From Endothia cerciana (Eukaryota > Ascomycota > Sordariomycetes > Diaporthales > Cryphonectriaceae), in NCBI GenBank assembly GCA_026119935.1, contig JALRMH010000022.1, forward strand, positions 584,223 to 648,222: a DNA stretch of 64,000 bases, given 5' to 3'. The translations under genes and the position numbers were made by a program. The notes under the pieces are model-generated. The model searched no databases, was not told the DNA's origin, and saw nothing but the letters and a program-made list of their open reading frames with translations. Below are positions 20,849-32,773 of this stretch, piece after piece. How positions within the stretch are numbered: the stretch's first letter is position 1; every line of letters starts with the position of its first letter.

Positions 20849-22564
20849 ATGGGCTCCAAATCAGCTTCCGGGGGCGGTGACATCTCCATCCCTCCCTTTG
20901 CTGCCACTGCTGTCGACGACATCCCCGGGATATGCGCTACCGTCCGCGACACCTTCCGCACCCTCAAGACCAAGGACCTGGAGTACCGCAAGGTCCAGCT
21001 GCGCAGGCTGTACTGGGCCGTCAAGGACCACGCGCCCCAGATAGAGGAGGCCATGATGCGCGACCTGCGCAAGTCCCGGTACGAGACCGTCTTCACCGAG
21101 ATCGACTGGGTCATGAACAACTGCATCTTCATGCTCAGCCACCTCGACAAGTGGGCCAGGGACGAGCCCCTCGGCAGCCCCCACGTCCCCCTCCACTTCA
21201 GGCCCAACAACGTTCGCATCCGCAAGGAGCCGCTGGGCGCTGCTCTGGTCATCAGCACCTACAACTTCCCCCTGATGCTCAGCCTGGATCCTGTCATCGG
21301 CGCCATCGCTGCGGGGTGTACCGCCGTCCTCAAGCCGTCCGAGGGCGCCCCCAACGTCGCCTCCGTCCTCGTGGAGATCTTCGACAAGGCCCTGGACCCT
21401 TCCGCCTACCGCGTGATCAACGGCGCCGTCGAGGAGACCACCGCGCTGCTCGACCAGAAGTGGGACAAGATCTTCTACACCGGCAGCGCCCAGATCGCAC
21501 GCGTCATCAGCAGGAAGGCCGCCGAGACCCTGACCCCCGTGTCCCTCGAGCTGGGCGGCCGCAACCCCGCCTTCGTCACGCGCAACGCTGACCTCAAGCT
21601 GGCCGCGAGGCGACTGCTCTGGGCCAAGACGCTGAACGCCGGCCAGGTCTGTCTGTCCCAGAACTACGTCCTGGTCGAGCGGGAGGTTCTGGGCGACTTC
21701 ATCGAGGGCCTCAACGCTGCCTTCCGCGAGTTCTTCCCCAACGGCGCCAAGGACAGCCCCGACCTGTCCCGGGTGATCAACGAGCGCCATTTCCTGAGGA
21801 TGAAGGGCATGGTGGACGAGAGCAAGGGGAAGATCGTCGTGGGTGGCGATATGGACCAGTCTCGGCTGTTCATCGCGCCCACTGCGGTCCTGGTCGACTC
21901 CGTTGATGACAGTATGATGGCACAGGAGTCGTTCGGCCCCCTCTTCTCCATCATGCCCTTTGACACCCTGGGCCAGGCCATCGAGATCGCCAACAGGGTC
22001 GACCCCACCCCTCTGGCCCTGTTCGGCTTCGGCACCAGGGACGAGTTCAGCAAGCGTATGGTTTTTCCGTTTTTTTTTTCCTTCTTTTTCCTTCTTTCTC
22101 TTTTGCTTCTTCTTTCTTACCGGCATATCTGGACATCGAAGCTCACGAGACACACAGTGATCCACTCCGTCACCTCAGGCGGCGCGACCTACAATGACTC
22201 CTTCATGCACGGCTCGATAAACAACGTGCCCTTCGGCGGCGTGGGCCAGTCCGGCACGGGCGCCTACCGCGGCAAGGCCTCGTTCGACACGTTCACGCAC
22301 TTCCGCACGCTCGCCGACACGCCCAGCTGGGCCGAGGGCGGCCTGCGCGTCCGCTACCAGCCGTACGACTGGAGCCAGCTCAAGATCATGCGGTGGATGT
22401 CCCACAAGGCTCCCGACTTCGACCGCGACGGCAAGGTGACGCACGGTGTCGGCTACTGGGTGAAGTTTGTGCTGGGCCTCGGCACAGCGAGCAAGAAGAG
22501 TGCGTTGCTGAGGTGGTTGGTGGTTGCGCTGTCGTGGTATTATCTAACCGTGCGAAGTGGCTGA
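20849..22564 (+). CDS. Aldehyde dehydrogenase, ALDH3/fatty-aldehyde type with C-terminal anchor
   Basis: Oxidises an aldehyde to the acid with NAD(P)+. Predicted 537 residues in two exons, 20849-22055 and 22158-22564. The 102-nt intron (GTATGG...CACAG) is stop-free and in frame, so an uninterrupted 571-codon frame also exists. The translated intron, a Phe/Leu-rich stretch between DEFSKR and IHSVTSGG, breaks the fold and is clearly not coding. Catalytic Cys268 is in NAGQVCLSQ, the general base Glu234 in LELGGRNP, and the family end motif is FGGVGQSGTGAYRGK. The last 20 residues form a hydrophobic helix (LLRWLVVALSWYYLTV), like yeast Hfd1 and Neurospora YLO-1. The substrate could be fatty aldehydes or beta-apo-4'-carotenal; no carotenoid genes are nearby, so Hfd1-like is the safer reading. 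Confidence 0.92.
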   Translation: MGSKSASGGGDISIPPFAATAVDDIPGICATVRDTFRTLKTKDLEYRKVQLRRLYWAVKDHAPQIEEAMMRDLRKSRYETVFTEIDWVMNNCIFMLSHLDKWARDEPLGSPHVPLHFRPNNVRIRKEPLGAALVISTYNFPLMLSLDPVIGAIAAGCTAVLKPSEGAPNVASVLVEIFDKALDPSAYRVINGAVEETTALLDQKWDKIFYTGSAQIARVISRKAAETLTPVSLELGGRNPAFVTRNADLKLAARRLLWAKTLNAGQVCLSQNYVLVEREVLGDFIEGLNAAFREFFPNGAKDSPDLSRVINERHFLRMKGMVDESKGKIVVGGDMDQSRLFIAPTAVLVDSVDDSMMAQESFGPLFSIMPFDTLGQAIEIANRVDPTPLALFGFGTRDEFSKRMVFPFFFSFFFLLSLLLLLSYRHIWTSKLTRHTVIHSVTSGGATYNDSFMHGSINNVPFGGVGQSGTGAYRGKASFDTFTHFRTLADTPSWAEGGLRVRYQPYDWSQLKIMRWMSHKAPDFDRDGKVTHGVGYWVKFVLGLGTASKKSALLRWLVVALSWYYLTVRSG

Positions 22565-22740
22565 GTGAGGACACCATTTCCTGTTCCTCTTCAGGGCGTC
22601 AATATTTCCTTATAGTACGGCTACTCTCCCTTGGTGTATCTCATCATCCTGTCCGGACCGCTGCCTCGTGCGTCTCCGGAAATTACGGTTCTGAAAGTGG
22701 CTGCATTTCGACACGACACAGGCGCGCTTCCCATTCGGCC

Positions 22741-22764
22741 ATATATATATATATATATATATAT
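22741..22764. repeat. (AT)12 microsatellite
   Basis: Perfect AT dinucleotide repeat of 12 units in the 3' intergenic region. Confidence 0.95.
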
Positions 22765-23202
22765 TGACCACGGTATGCATTTGTACATTACTGGCATCGG
22801 GATGGATGAAGCCAGGAAGCTAAATAACCGAGAATGATCGTCAGAACCGCTGGTATATGGCATTGATAAGGGGGATCATGTAAAAATGAGACGATAGCGA
22901 ATGAAAATCACGTCTGGTTGGGAAAAGGGGGGGGGGGCGACGTAGCATTCAGGCTGCTTGTGCAAATGCGATTCCTCGACAACTCCCTTTTTAAGATGAA
23001 CAAACTTCCTTGTCAGCGACCTGAGGCCCTTGGGATTCACCACCGCGCTGCTTGGGTTGAATTTTGGGTCGAGTGAGACTCGGTGGGGCGGGTTTACTCA
23101 TATAGCTCGTCGTCCTGTGCGTGGGAGCAAGTCTGCTTAGAGTGGATAGGTCACCTGCCACCTTCTGCAGAAGGGCATAACTGTAATTTTTGCAGCGTTG
23201 AG

Positions 23203-23205
<3 letters not shown>

Positions 23206-23239
<34 letters not shown>
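23206..23239. repeat. (TC)17 microsatellite
   Basis: Uninterrupted TC dinucleotide tract downstream of the beta-glucosidase stop codon. Confidence 0.92.
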
Positions 23240-23241
<2 letters not shown>

Positions 23242-23271
23242 CTTCTTTGATACTTTCATGTACGTGACAAC

Positions 23272-25958
23272 CTAGATGCCACTCCACCAGAACGTCTCGG
23301 GCACTTTGAATGACCCTGTCACGGCCTTGCCCTCCTTCACCTCACTGCTGTCGCTCACAATCACCTCGTACTCGCCCTCCTCAACACACCACTTGTTCCT
23401 CTCCTCGTCGAAATAGCTAGCGGCATACTTGGTCTCCATCTCGATCCTGGCCTCCTGCGTCTCGCCCGGCGCGACCTCCACCTTGGCGAAGCCCTGCATC
23501 TCCTTGGGCGGCCTGTTGACCTTGGCCTTCTGCTTGGGCGCGACGTAGACCTGGACCACCTCCGCGCCCTTGGCCCTGCCCGTGTTCCTGACCTCGACGC
23601 TCACCGAGAGCCTGCCCCCGCTCTCGGACACCTGCAGCCCGCTGAACTCGAACGTCGTGTAGCTCAGCCCGTGCCCGAAGGGGAACAGCACCGCCCTCTC
23701 CGCGAACTCGTAATACCGGTAGCCTACGTAGACGTCCTCGCCGTAGATGGTCCTGCCCCCCTCCGTCCTGAAGTTGAGGAACGCGGGGTTGTCCTGGACC
23801 CTCTCGGGCCAGCTGAGGCTCAGCCTGCCGCTGGGGTTGGCGTCGCCGAAGAGCACGTCCGCGATGGCGTTCCCGGTCTCGTTGCCGCCGTACCACGCCT
23901 GCACGATGGCGCCGACCCGGCGCGCCCAGGGCATCCGGACCGGCGTGCCGGACTGGTTGACGACCACCGTGTTCCCGTTGGCCGCCGCGACCGCCGCGAC
24001 CAGCTCGTCGACGCCCGGCGGGAGGTCCATGCCCGCGCGGTCGGAGCCCTCCGTCTCCCAGTCCGCGTTCAGGCCGGCGCACACGATGACCTGGTCGGCG
24101 CCCCGCGCCAGCTCCGCGGCGCGCCGGATCTCCGCCGCCGGGTCGACCACCTTGCACCCGCCGATGCGCAGCGCGCCCGAGCCGAAGAGGACCTGGCCCC
24201 CGCGGAGCTTGGAGGTGGCGGCGGAGCCGAACTGGACCTTGAACCTGTACGTCTCGCCCCTGCGCACCCGCAGCCGGCCCTTCTCCTCCACCGTGCCCTG
24301 GTTGAAGAAGGTGTCGCCGGCCGTCTGCCGGGTGTCGTTGTCCACGACCAGCTCGCCGTTGCAGAAGAGCTTCGCCGTGCCGACCACCACCAGCGACAGC
24401 TCCCACGTGCAGTCCTCATCTGCGACGAAGGAGCCCTCGAAGTCGGCGTACCACTTGGCCGAGGTGATCTTCGGGTTGTAGTAGTCGACCAGCAGGAGCT
24501 CCGTCTTGTCGATCTCGACCTCGTCGACAGGCCTGCGGTCGGGGTTGTCCGAGGGGTGCTCGTTGTACGCCGTCATGGTCATCCCGGGCTTGCCGGAGAG
24601 GGACTTCACCGAGAGGCCGAGCAGGGGCAGCATCCTGTGCGAGTACTGCCCGATGGCGTAGCCCGGAGGCGAGGACAGCTTGGCCGAGATGCCGTCGAAG
24701 GGCGTCACGGCATAGAAGGCGGCGAGGGACGCGGAGCCGCCGCCATGGTAGGCTGCGATCTTGGCGTTGGGGCCGATGACCACGGTCTGGACGATACGTC
24801 AGTCCCTATCCCAGGGAGGGCAGATATCTGCCCGGATCAGGCTATCTTTTTTTTTTTCTTCCCTTTTTTTCCTTACCTTCTTGTCTTTCTTCAGCGGCAG
24901 GATCCCGCCCTCGTTCTTCAACAGCACGATCGACTCGCAGCCGATCTTTCTCAGCAGCGCCGCCGTCTCGGGGGTATCCTCCGCCCTCTCCTCCTGGCCC
25001 TCCTTGACCCCGGAGGCGGCACACGTCTTCACGAACTCCAGCACCGTCCTCGCCCTCTCGTCGAGCTCGTGCCGCCTGACCTTCTCCGTCTCCACGGAGA
25101 ACTTGAGCGGCTCGCCCCTGAACCTCGGCGGGCCGGGCATCTCCAGGTCCAGGCCGGCGTGCACCGCCTCGAGCGTGCTGTACGTGCCGAACCAGTCGCT
25201 CATGACCAGGCCGCGCCAGCCCCACTCCCGCCGCAGGAGGTCGTCCAGCAGCCGCCCGTTCTGGCTGCACCAGGCCCCGTTGACGGCGTTGTAGGCGGTC
25301 ATGAAGCTCCCCGGCCGGGCGTCGCGCACGGCGATCTGGAAGGGGCGGGCGTAGATCTCGCGCAGGGCGCGCTCCGTGACGACGGCGTCGGTCCCGTTGC
25401 GCTTGTGCTCCTGGTCGTTGCACACGAAGTGCTTGATGGTCGCCTGGACGCCGGTGCTCTGGATCCCGCGGACGAGCGCCGCGGCGCCCAGGCCCGCGAG
25501 CACGGGGTCCTCGCCGAGGGACTCGAAGCCCCGCCCGCCCAGCGGCGAGCGCTGCATGTTGATGGTCGGGCCGAGGATCACGTGGGCGCCCTTGGACTTG
25601 GCCTCGCCGCCCATCTTGACGCCCGCCTCGTGTAGCAGGGGCAGGTTGAAGGTCGCGCCCAGGGCGGTCCCGCAGGGGAAGCAGGCGGCCTTGGTGCCGT
25701 TGAAGAACCTTGTTTTTGAGGGGGGGCGGGGCCTCCGGTTCAGCATCTCACCGTCCTCGTGGGAATTCATGTGTGGGCTTTGCCCGCGGGTACTCACTTG
25801 GTCCCTCTCACCCCGTTGGGGCCGTCTGAGAGGCGCAGCGAGGGGATGCCATGTTTGGGGAGGCCCTTTGTGTGCCAGAAGTCGATGCCGGACAGGAGGT
25901 CGCACTTCTCGCCGTCTGAGAGCTTCTTCAGGACCTCTTCCACGTTGATGTCCGCCAT
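23272..25958 (-). CDS. GH3 beta-glucosidase with PA14 insert, intracellular type
   Basis: Hydrolyses terminal beta-glucosides. Predicted 835 residues in three exons: 25958-25798, 25708-24877 and 24786-23272. Intron 1 starts GTGAGT and ends AACAAG, a non-canonical AAG acceptor, restoring RGTKFFNGTKAACFPC. Intron 2 is GTAAGG...TCCAG. The GH3 (alpha/beta)8 domain covers about 1-300, with the nucleophile Asp225 in GLVMSDWFG and the substrate-binding KHF...H region near 147-155. The second GH3 domain is interrupted at about 390-530 by a PA14 module (YYNPKITSAKWYADFEGSF). A fibronectin-III-like C-terminal domain follows (FGHGLSYTTFEFSGL, then VEVRNTGRAKGAEVVQVYV). There is no signal peptide, so a cytosolic or vacuolar role in glucoside turnover is likelier than secretion. 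Wobble positions are strongly G/C. Confidence 0.95.
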
Positions 25959-27253
25959 CTTGTCTCAACCCGCTCCTGGCCGTCCGGAATAATATGATAT
26001 AGACAGCTCCCTCACGCGGTCACGTCCTTTCTACTGCAAGAGGGGACAAACAAGAACAGAGGGCAGTGTGGGAGGAGGACGGGGGACACGGCGATACGAG
26101 GTAGCACGGTTTGGGCAGAGGGGACCGACGTAACGTATCGGCGAGGGGGACTCGTGTCAGTTACTTATAGCTATCGTAGTACCACCTACATACCTACCAC
26201 TTAGTAAATAACGGTGAGGTGACGTCCTCCCGGGGGGGGGGGGGGGAGAAGGTGAGAGAGGGACCCTGGCGGTGCCTGGAATGGAGCTACTATGCAACAC
26301 CTACCCACCCACCCTCTCGAACCGCTGGCGTGCGCAGTGCGACCGGGAATCCGATGCGCTCTGCATCTCGTGCCTGAATATCAACTCGGCCGCAAGCCGG
26401 GCCATCCTCGGTACCACTACCGTCACAATCTGCCTGCAGCTCCCCGCGTCCCACTTCAAGCGGGCGGGACCAGGCTGTGCCCCTACTTGGGAACCTGGGG
26501 GCCCTCATCCGCAACCAACCCCCCCCCTCCCCCCAAAAAGCTATGGGGCCATCAGAGGTCGTCCACAACATGCTTTACATCCGTGAGGGAAGGGGAAACA
26601 AGGGGATTAAAAGGTGGAGCCGAGGTTTACCCAGCTCCCGAACTTTCACCGGGCGTGCGACGCTAGGACCGCCGTGCCGCCTGCGGTGGTTCTGGCTGTT
26701 AATTATCCAGGCGGCCGAACCGAATGGCGCGAGGAGATCGTGATGTTCGTCGGGCCTGTCATCTTTTAATCTGGCTGTGGACAGAGGCGAACCTGACATC
26801 TGCTGTGTTCAGTCCGGGATGCAACCACCCCTCGAGCGCGCGGTCTGGGGGAGGGACACTTCCTCCAGTCGGGTCGCCCGGCTGAATGCGTCTGCTGCAG
26901 GCGCTGCAGATGTCTTCATGCGAAGGAGGCTGAACTCTGTGGTTCAGGTGCGGCCAGACTGCTGTTCTAGTTCCGTCGGGTGAAGACGAACCCCTCTTGT
27001 TGTTAATTTCCACACACCGCTTTCGTTGAGACCAACAAATTTTGCAGGATTCCTAATTTCGTTACCCAGACATCGAGGCCCTCTATCTCCATGCGTATTC
27101 ATCATCGATTCCTCGTATCCATCATCGAACCCTGCGAGGGCGAAGGTCAGGGAGACACACAAACCAGGCACTGTCGCCGAAGATGGCCCAGACGCCGAGA
27201 ACATACAAGACTGGTCAACAGGCCATATAAAACACAGCGCAAGCAGATGATGA
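25959..27253. other. Intergenic, no gene seen
   Basis: It holds a run of about 16 G near 26232 and a C run near 26520. It is the upstream region of the beta-glucosidase and the 3' side of MCM2. Confidence 0.55.
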
Positions 27254-30041
27254 TCAAGCCGTAACGGCAGCTGGCCGCCCGCCGCGGCCAGTAGCACCTC
27301 CAACCCTCCGCTGGCCTGCACTCGGCCTGGCCAGTGTGTATTTGGCAAACGCACGTGCCAGGGCCTTCTTGCAGCTGACCTTCTGGCTGCCAACGAAGCT
27401 CTCAATCGTGACGGCGATGGCCCGATCGATGTCCTGCGTCGTGATGTAGTCTGCCAGGCGCATCCGGCAAAAGGCCTCGCTAATGCGGATGATGGCTTCC
27501 AAGTGACGTACCTGAGGGAAAGCCTCGTTAGCTTATTGTTTTTCACAACTCCAAGTAAGGGGAGGGTATGTGGCAGCTTACGGTGATGGGGTAGGCACCA
27601 GTGGCCAGGGACTCTCTACGCATGTCCGCAAAGAGACGTGCGATCTTGTCCTCGTCCATATTGCCCAGCTTGGGCGTGCAGTGCTCACGCGCCCAGAGGA
27701 TATACTTCCTGAGCAGCTCCTGCGGGATCTCGCCCTCTTTGGAGGGGGCTGTGGCAGACTTGGCTGTGGCCTGAGTCTCGGTTGCCTGAGTATCAGCCTC
27801 GACATCCATTGAGTCGTCCTGTGTTTTCTGTGAGTTCATAGACGGGTGGCTGCGGCTGTGCGATCCGACGATGAAGCGCGCCAGGCGCTCGTCCTCCGAC
27901 GGATCGACAGTGTCGCGGACAACGCAGAGAACATCGAAACGGGACAGGATAGGCTCAGTCAGTTCCACGTTGGCGGAGAAGGGAATGGTCGAGTTGTATC
28001 GTCCACCGATCGGGTTCGCGGCCGCGATGATACCGCAGCGAGCCTGCAGGGTCGTGACGATACCAGCCTTGGAGATGGAGATGGTCTGCTGCTCCATGGC
28101 CTCGTGGATAGACGTACGGTCCTGGTCGTTCATCTTGTCAAATTCGTCGATAAGGCAAGTGCCCTTGTCGGCAAGCACGAGAGCACCACCCTCAAGGGTC
28201 CATTCGCTGGTCAGAGGATCGCGACGGACACTGGCCGTCAGGCCGACAGCGCTGGCGCCCTGACCAGTGGCGAAGACAGCTCGATGGGCAGTCTTTTCGA
28301 CATATTTAAGTACTTGAGACTTGGCGGTACCAGGGTCACCCAGAAGAAGGACATTGATGTCACCCCGGACGTGGTGGGCGCCTTTGCTTGTCTTTGCAAC
28401 ACCGCCGAACAGGGAGAGGGCGACTGCGGTCTTGATATCTGTGTGGCCGTAGATGCTGGGTGCGATCGAGTTGATGATCTTGTCGATGATCTGTGGGTCT
28501 CGCGACAGAGCGCGGATCCCGTGCTCGTCCTCCTCGGTAAGTCTAAACCCGGCAAGCTGGTCATGGGTCTTCACCACGTTGTTCGCCTCGAGGATGGTCG
28601 CGAAGACAGGGAAACCGTTTCGGTTGTTTAGCTGGGCATCGTAGTTGTTTCGATATATACCAGTGACTTCGATCTCCTCACCAGGCTTGGCCTTGTCGAT
28701 CAGGTCCCAGAGTAGAATGACCTCCCTGTGACGGGGCAGACGACCAGCAGGGACTGTACCAGGCGACTCCTGCAGGGTCAGCCTCTGGTAGTTGCGGTAA
28801 ACTGTCTTCTCAGAGTTGAGGGTGAACGGACCACGTGACTGGCAGTTCTGGCAGTACGTGATCTTGATCTCGACGTTGGACTCCTGCTGGAAAGGACCCA
28901 GTGTGACGCCGCACTTGTTGCAGTCGACCTTGACGTATTTCAGCTGTGGGAACACCCCGGAACGCCGGGTGACCACACCAGAGACTCGGACCAAGCTGTT
29001 GAGGTGTTGCTGTCGAAGCTGGCGCAGGGTATAGTTGAGGGGCAGATCGTAGATGCGCACGTGGATCTCGGCATGGATTCGCTCGTAGTCGGGGTAGTGC
29101 AGAAGGACGACGTCCATGGCAACCTCGTCAAACAGCTTGAGCATCTCAGCAGGAGCATTAGCCAGGAAGAAGGCCAGAATGGCCTTCTCGGACGCCAATT
29201 CCTGGTATGAGACCTCGAGGGACTCGGCATTGATCTCACCAAGCGTTCGGATACGGTTGCCATAGACAGACAGGCCGTTGTCGTCCGTGAACTCGGTGAG
29301 GAAGGACTTGAACTCGCGCTTGACGGATCGCTGGACGTTTGTTTGCGAGACCCAATCAGTGATGTTTGACGACTTGACGTCTCGCAGTGCTTCTAGGGAG
29401 AGCTCCTCCTCCATGATGTCGCCGTCCATATCCTCGTCCGGGTCTTCATCATAACGATGACGGCGGCGGCGAGGCTGAGCGGTCAAGTCGACATCGCCCT
29501 CCTCATCTAGACCATCGTCGAGGAAGATACGCGGCAGACCCCTGCGGGCCACCTCGCGGTCTCTGCGGTTCAGTTGCGCCTCGAGTCTCCGTCTCTCGGC
29601 GATGTTCATGTCCTGGTATTGCCCCTCATCGTCGAGGTCGATCCCTTCGTACTCGTCATTGGCGTCTCTCTCGCGGTAATCGTGCTCGAATCCCTCTCGG
29701 AAAAGATCGACATCATCCTCCGCCATCTCGTCAAGGTCGTCAATGTCATCCTGAACCACAGCCTCTTCCTCAATGTCGTCATCGTCATCACCACCATGGG
29801 CAATGTTGAAGGCCGGAGGAGAGGAGGGCATGGGGCTAGAAGCCCGACCAACGGAGGACGACATATCATCACCGGCCCCACGAGAACGCTTCAAGCCCGA
29901 CCGAGGTGCCGTTCCGCGGTTAGCAGAGGCTGGATTGTCTCGCAGAGGGGAGCTGTAAGTTCGGAGTTTCAGTCAGTCCCGACGGGCATCTCATGCAGAT
30001 GGAGGAATAAATCTGTTGACTTTGAAATAGACGCACCTCAT
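27254..30041 (-). CDS. mcm2: DNA replication licensing factor MCM2
   Basis: Subunit of the MCM2-7 replicative helicase. Predicted 877 residues in three exons. Exon 1 (30041-30037) supplies only ATGAG, exon 2 is 29952-27582, and exon 3 is 27511-27254. Introns are GTGCGT...TACAG (84 nt) and GTAAGC...CTCAG (70 nt, branch CTAAC). The joined start is MSSPLRDNPASANRG. The N-terminal 200 residues are acidic, with the histone-binding and Dbf4-kinase-target character of MCM2. A C4 zinc finger is formed by C346, C349, C369 and C372. The MCM AAA+ core has Walker A GDPGTAKSQ near 540, Walker B CLIDEFDKM near 601 and the arginine-finger motif LSRFDVL. The winged-helix C-terminus is in exon 3 (VRHLEAIIRISEA). 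DWVSQTNVQRSVKREF is characteristic of MCM2 rather than MCM3-7. It is divergent from the UBR7-like gene. Confidence 0.97.
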
Positions 30042-30574
30042 TGTGTTGGCTGGTGGTATGACCTGATATGTTCAGTGCCAGTTCAGATGGTTCACCGAAA
30101 AGAGACGGGCTTCTGAAGAAGGAATGTGGTGACAACGGAAAAAGACTTGGGTTGCCTGGAGTTTGGGAGCTTGCAAGAATGGGGCCAATTTACGCGAACG
30201 CGCTTCTCCCAGACCGTGTCCGCGGTGGACGCGTTTGACCATATCTCACTGCTCAGCTGTGATTGCGGGGCGCGACTTATCTAGCGCGCAGGGACCGGCT
30301 GCTCAGTCTGTCTGCGCTGAGACAAGATTTTAGAGTGGTTCTTTGGCGCGTTTTCCCTCTGACAGCCGGGGTGGGCCTTCAGCTGCACCCTGGCCCACCG
30401 AGGGTCACCAAGCACACGTCCAGCGACGCGGCTTGCAGCATCACGGTATTTTGGATACTATTTTCCAGGTCTAAGAAAATCTCAGATCTGTATCGCATTC
30501 TCATCCTCAGCGCCGCGGTTTTCCAACTCACACTTCTAGAGAATCCACACAGCACTCACTCACTGGTCGCCACG
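30042..30574. promoter_or_regulatory. Bidirectional promoter region, MCM2 / UBR7-like
   Basis: 533 bp between two divergent start codons. It includes GGACGCGTTTGACC near 30230, in which ACGCGT matches the core of MluI cell-cycle boxes bound by MBF-type factors upstream of replication genes. This is a motif match only. Confidence 0.45.
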
Positions 30575-32322
30575 ATGGATCCTCCAACAGCGCCCGTCGT
30601 TGACACTTCCACTGGAGCTGGGCAAGTCCCAGCCTTGACCCGTCGCGACAGCTCCTCACAGCAGTCTGACGGTTCTCAGACCGCGGCCGAGTGGGTGCGA
30701 CCCTCTAGAAAACATGATCTGGCATGTACTGACGCGACATCAGCATTATCCGCGACCAGATGCAGCTCGAGGCCGATGCCCGCGAAGCATTGCCCTACGT
30801 GAGTCCCCCGCCTCTTTCCACTTGCGCTTGTCCCTCGCGGCGTTGCTAGTTGCTCACACGACCGCAGAGCATCGAACACTGTACCAAAGAGCTCGGCCCT
30901 CTCCGTCAGAGCGTCTTCTCCTGCCTCACCTGCAACCCTCCCCCCAAGAATGCTGCCGACCCGTACAATGCTGCCGGTATCTGCTACGCGTGCTCCGTGC
31001 AGTGCCACGGTGAGCACCAGCTCGTCGAGATATTCAACAAGCGCAAGTTCACGTGCGACTGCGGCACGAAGCGTCTGCCGGCGGCGAGTCCGTGCTCCTT
31101 GCGCCTGAACCCATCGACCAACAGCCGCGGCGGCGTGCATTCGGAGGAGCCCAGCGCAACCAACAAGTACAACCAGAACTTTCGCAATCGCTTCTGCGCA
31201 TGCGAGTGTGATTATGATCCGTTCCAACAGAAGGGCACAATGTTCCAATGTCTGGGCCTGGGCACACACGAGACAGGAGGCTGTGGCGAGGATTGGTACC
31301 ACCCCGGCTGTGTGGTAGGGCTTGGTCCGGATTGGCTAGAGAGGGCGGAGGGCAAAAAGATCCAGAGGCCCGCGGGACCCGAGAACGGAGCGCTTCCATC
31401 AATATCTGAAGATGCAGAGGCAGTCGCTCCGAATGGCAACGATACGCCAGCCGATAGGAACGAGGCCGCCGAGGGTGGAGACGATGAGCCCAACCCGCCA
31501 GGATTCCCCCAAGACGACGAGTTCGAGACTTTCATCTGCTTCAAGTGTGTCGATGCACACCCCTGGATCAAGCGCTACGCTGGAACTCCTGGATTCCTTC
31601 CGCCAGTGTTCCGTAAGACTGAGGGGGATACGGAACAGCTACCTGCTGTCGAGGATGCTGCTGGTGACCCGAACTCAAAGAAGCGCAAGGCCGGTGACGA
31701 TGAGCCTGAAGATTCCCACGAGCCAAAGAGGCTCAAGGACGAGGCGAAAGGTGCCGACAACGTCGAGGTCGAGGCACCAAGTGAGGCACAGCCAAAAGCC
31801 GAGGCCGACGACGGGGTATTCGCCGTGGAGGGTGAAATCACGTCCGAGGAGAACGAACCCGAGGCCTGCAAATCCGGTATCCTGCCCCCTGCGAACAAAG
31901 GAACCTTCTCCATCTTTTGCACGGAGTCGTTTAGAGACCGATTCTGCCGGTGCGCGAAGTGCTTCCCAGACCTGGCGGCCCACGCGCAGCTGCTCGAGGA
32001 AGAAGAGATCTACGAGCCGCCCATCTCAGAGGAGGGCTCTGAGAACGGTGGCTCGACGCACGGCAGCGGTAGTCTGTACGAGCGCGGCGAGAGCGCACTG
32101 CGGAACGTGGACCGGGTGCGCGCCATCGAGGGCGTCATGGCATACAACCAGCTCAAGGATAAGCTGAAGCCATTCTTCCAGCAGTTTGCGGAGAGTGGTC
32201 AGGCCATCTCTGCAGAGGACATCAAGGAGTACTTTGCGAAGCTGCGTGGTGATGATGAGGCCATCAAGGAGGCCGGTGAGAGTGCGAAGTCGGACAACCG
32301 AAAGGAGCAGCCGGGTTATTAA
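30575..32322 (+). CDS. UBR-box/PHD protein, UBR7 (Mlo2) homologue
   Basis: Putative E3 ubiquitin ligase or chromatin-linked reader of the UBR7/Mlo2 family. Predicted 541 residues in three exons: 30575-30690, 30744-30798 and 30868-32322. The donors are GTGGGT and GTGAGT, and the phases agree. After a Ser-rich start, QLEADAREALPY leads into the UBR-type zinc finger, about 76-130 (C76, C79, then CYACSVQCHGEHQLVEIF and CDCGTKR). The PHD-like Cys/His region follows at about 175-220, containing FCACECDYDP, MFQCLG, GCGEDWYHPGCVVG and, later, FICFKCVD. A lysine-rich acidic segment (KKRKAGDDEPED) resembles a nuclear localisation signal. The C-terminal family motif is the Cys region around FRDRFCRCAKCFPDL. 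The length and order fit fungal Mlo2-type proteins. Confidence 0.92.
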
Positions 32323-32773
32323 GAGGACTGGACCCGACGAACATGGTCATCTTCTTGGTTGGCCTCTGTAATGATTCACGAGCTATTGTGTACGATATGG
32401 CGGCATACAGTATGGGATTTCAGTCGCGAGAGACAGATGGGTCGGACAGTCAGGTAGTCCGTTGGAAAACAAAATGGATATCCCCAAGCCGAATGGCTCC
32501 TTTCTCATGAACAACATACAACTATAGTACTACGCCGCTTGGGTTTTCAAGGGCCAAAGTCCCCCGGCCTCGAATGCCCCAAAGTGAAATGCGACGGCAC
32601 TGACAGCAATATGAAGCCACTGGTTTTGCCCATCATTCTGTTCTCATTGCCAGTGTATTACCGTCTTCGTCTTTCTAACATGGTATCGTGCAACAACTAT
32701 GCTACATGCAAGCCCTAATGCAATACTCTCGGCCCGGGGTCCCGGATCACACTGTTCCAGTGAACAAACGCAA
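32323..32773. other. Convergent 3' intergenic region
   Basis: Lies between the stop codons of the UBR7-like gene and the coiled-coil gene. No coding sequence or repeat was seen. Confidence 0.55.

Larger units (their letters stand above)
22565..23271. other. Convergent intergenic region with microsatellites
   Basis: Lies between the 3' ends of the aldehyde dehydrogenase and the beta-glucosidase. It contains the AT and CT microsatellites listed separately and a G run near 22928-22937. No gene seen. Confidence 0.6.

Noticed and set aside
20861..22165. 434-codon minus-strand frame opposite the aldehyde dehydrogenase
   Set aside because: It is complementary to the coding codons of ALDH and runs through its intron.
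23671..25635. 654-codon plus-strand frame opposite the beta-glucosidase
   Set aside because: It is the antisense shadow of a GC-rich gene. Its sequence is low-complexity Arg/Val/Leu/Ala, and the minus strand has all GH3 motifs.
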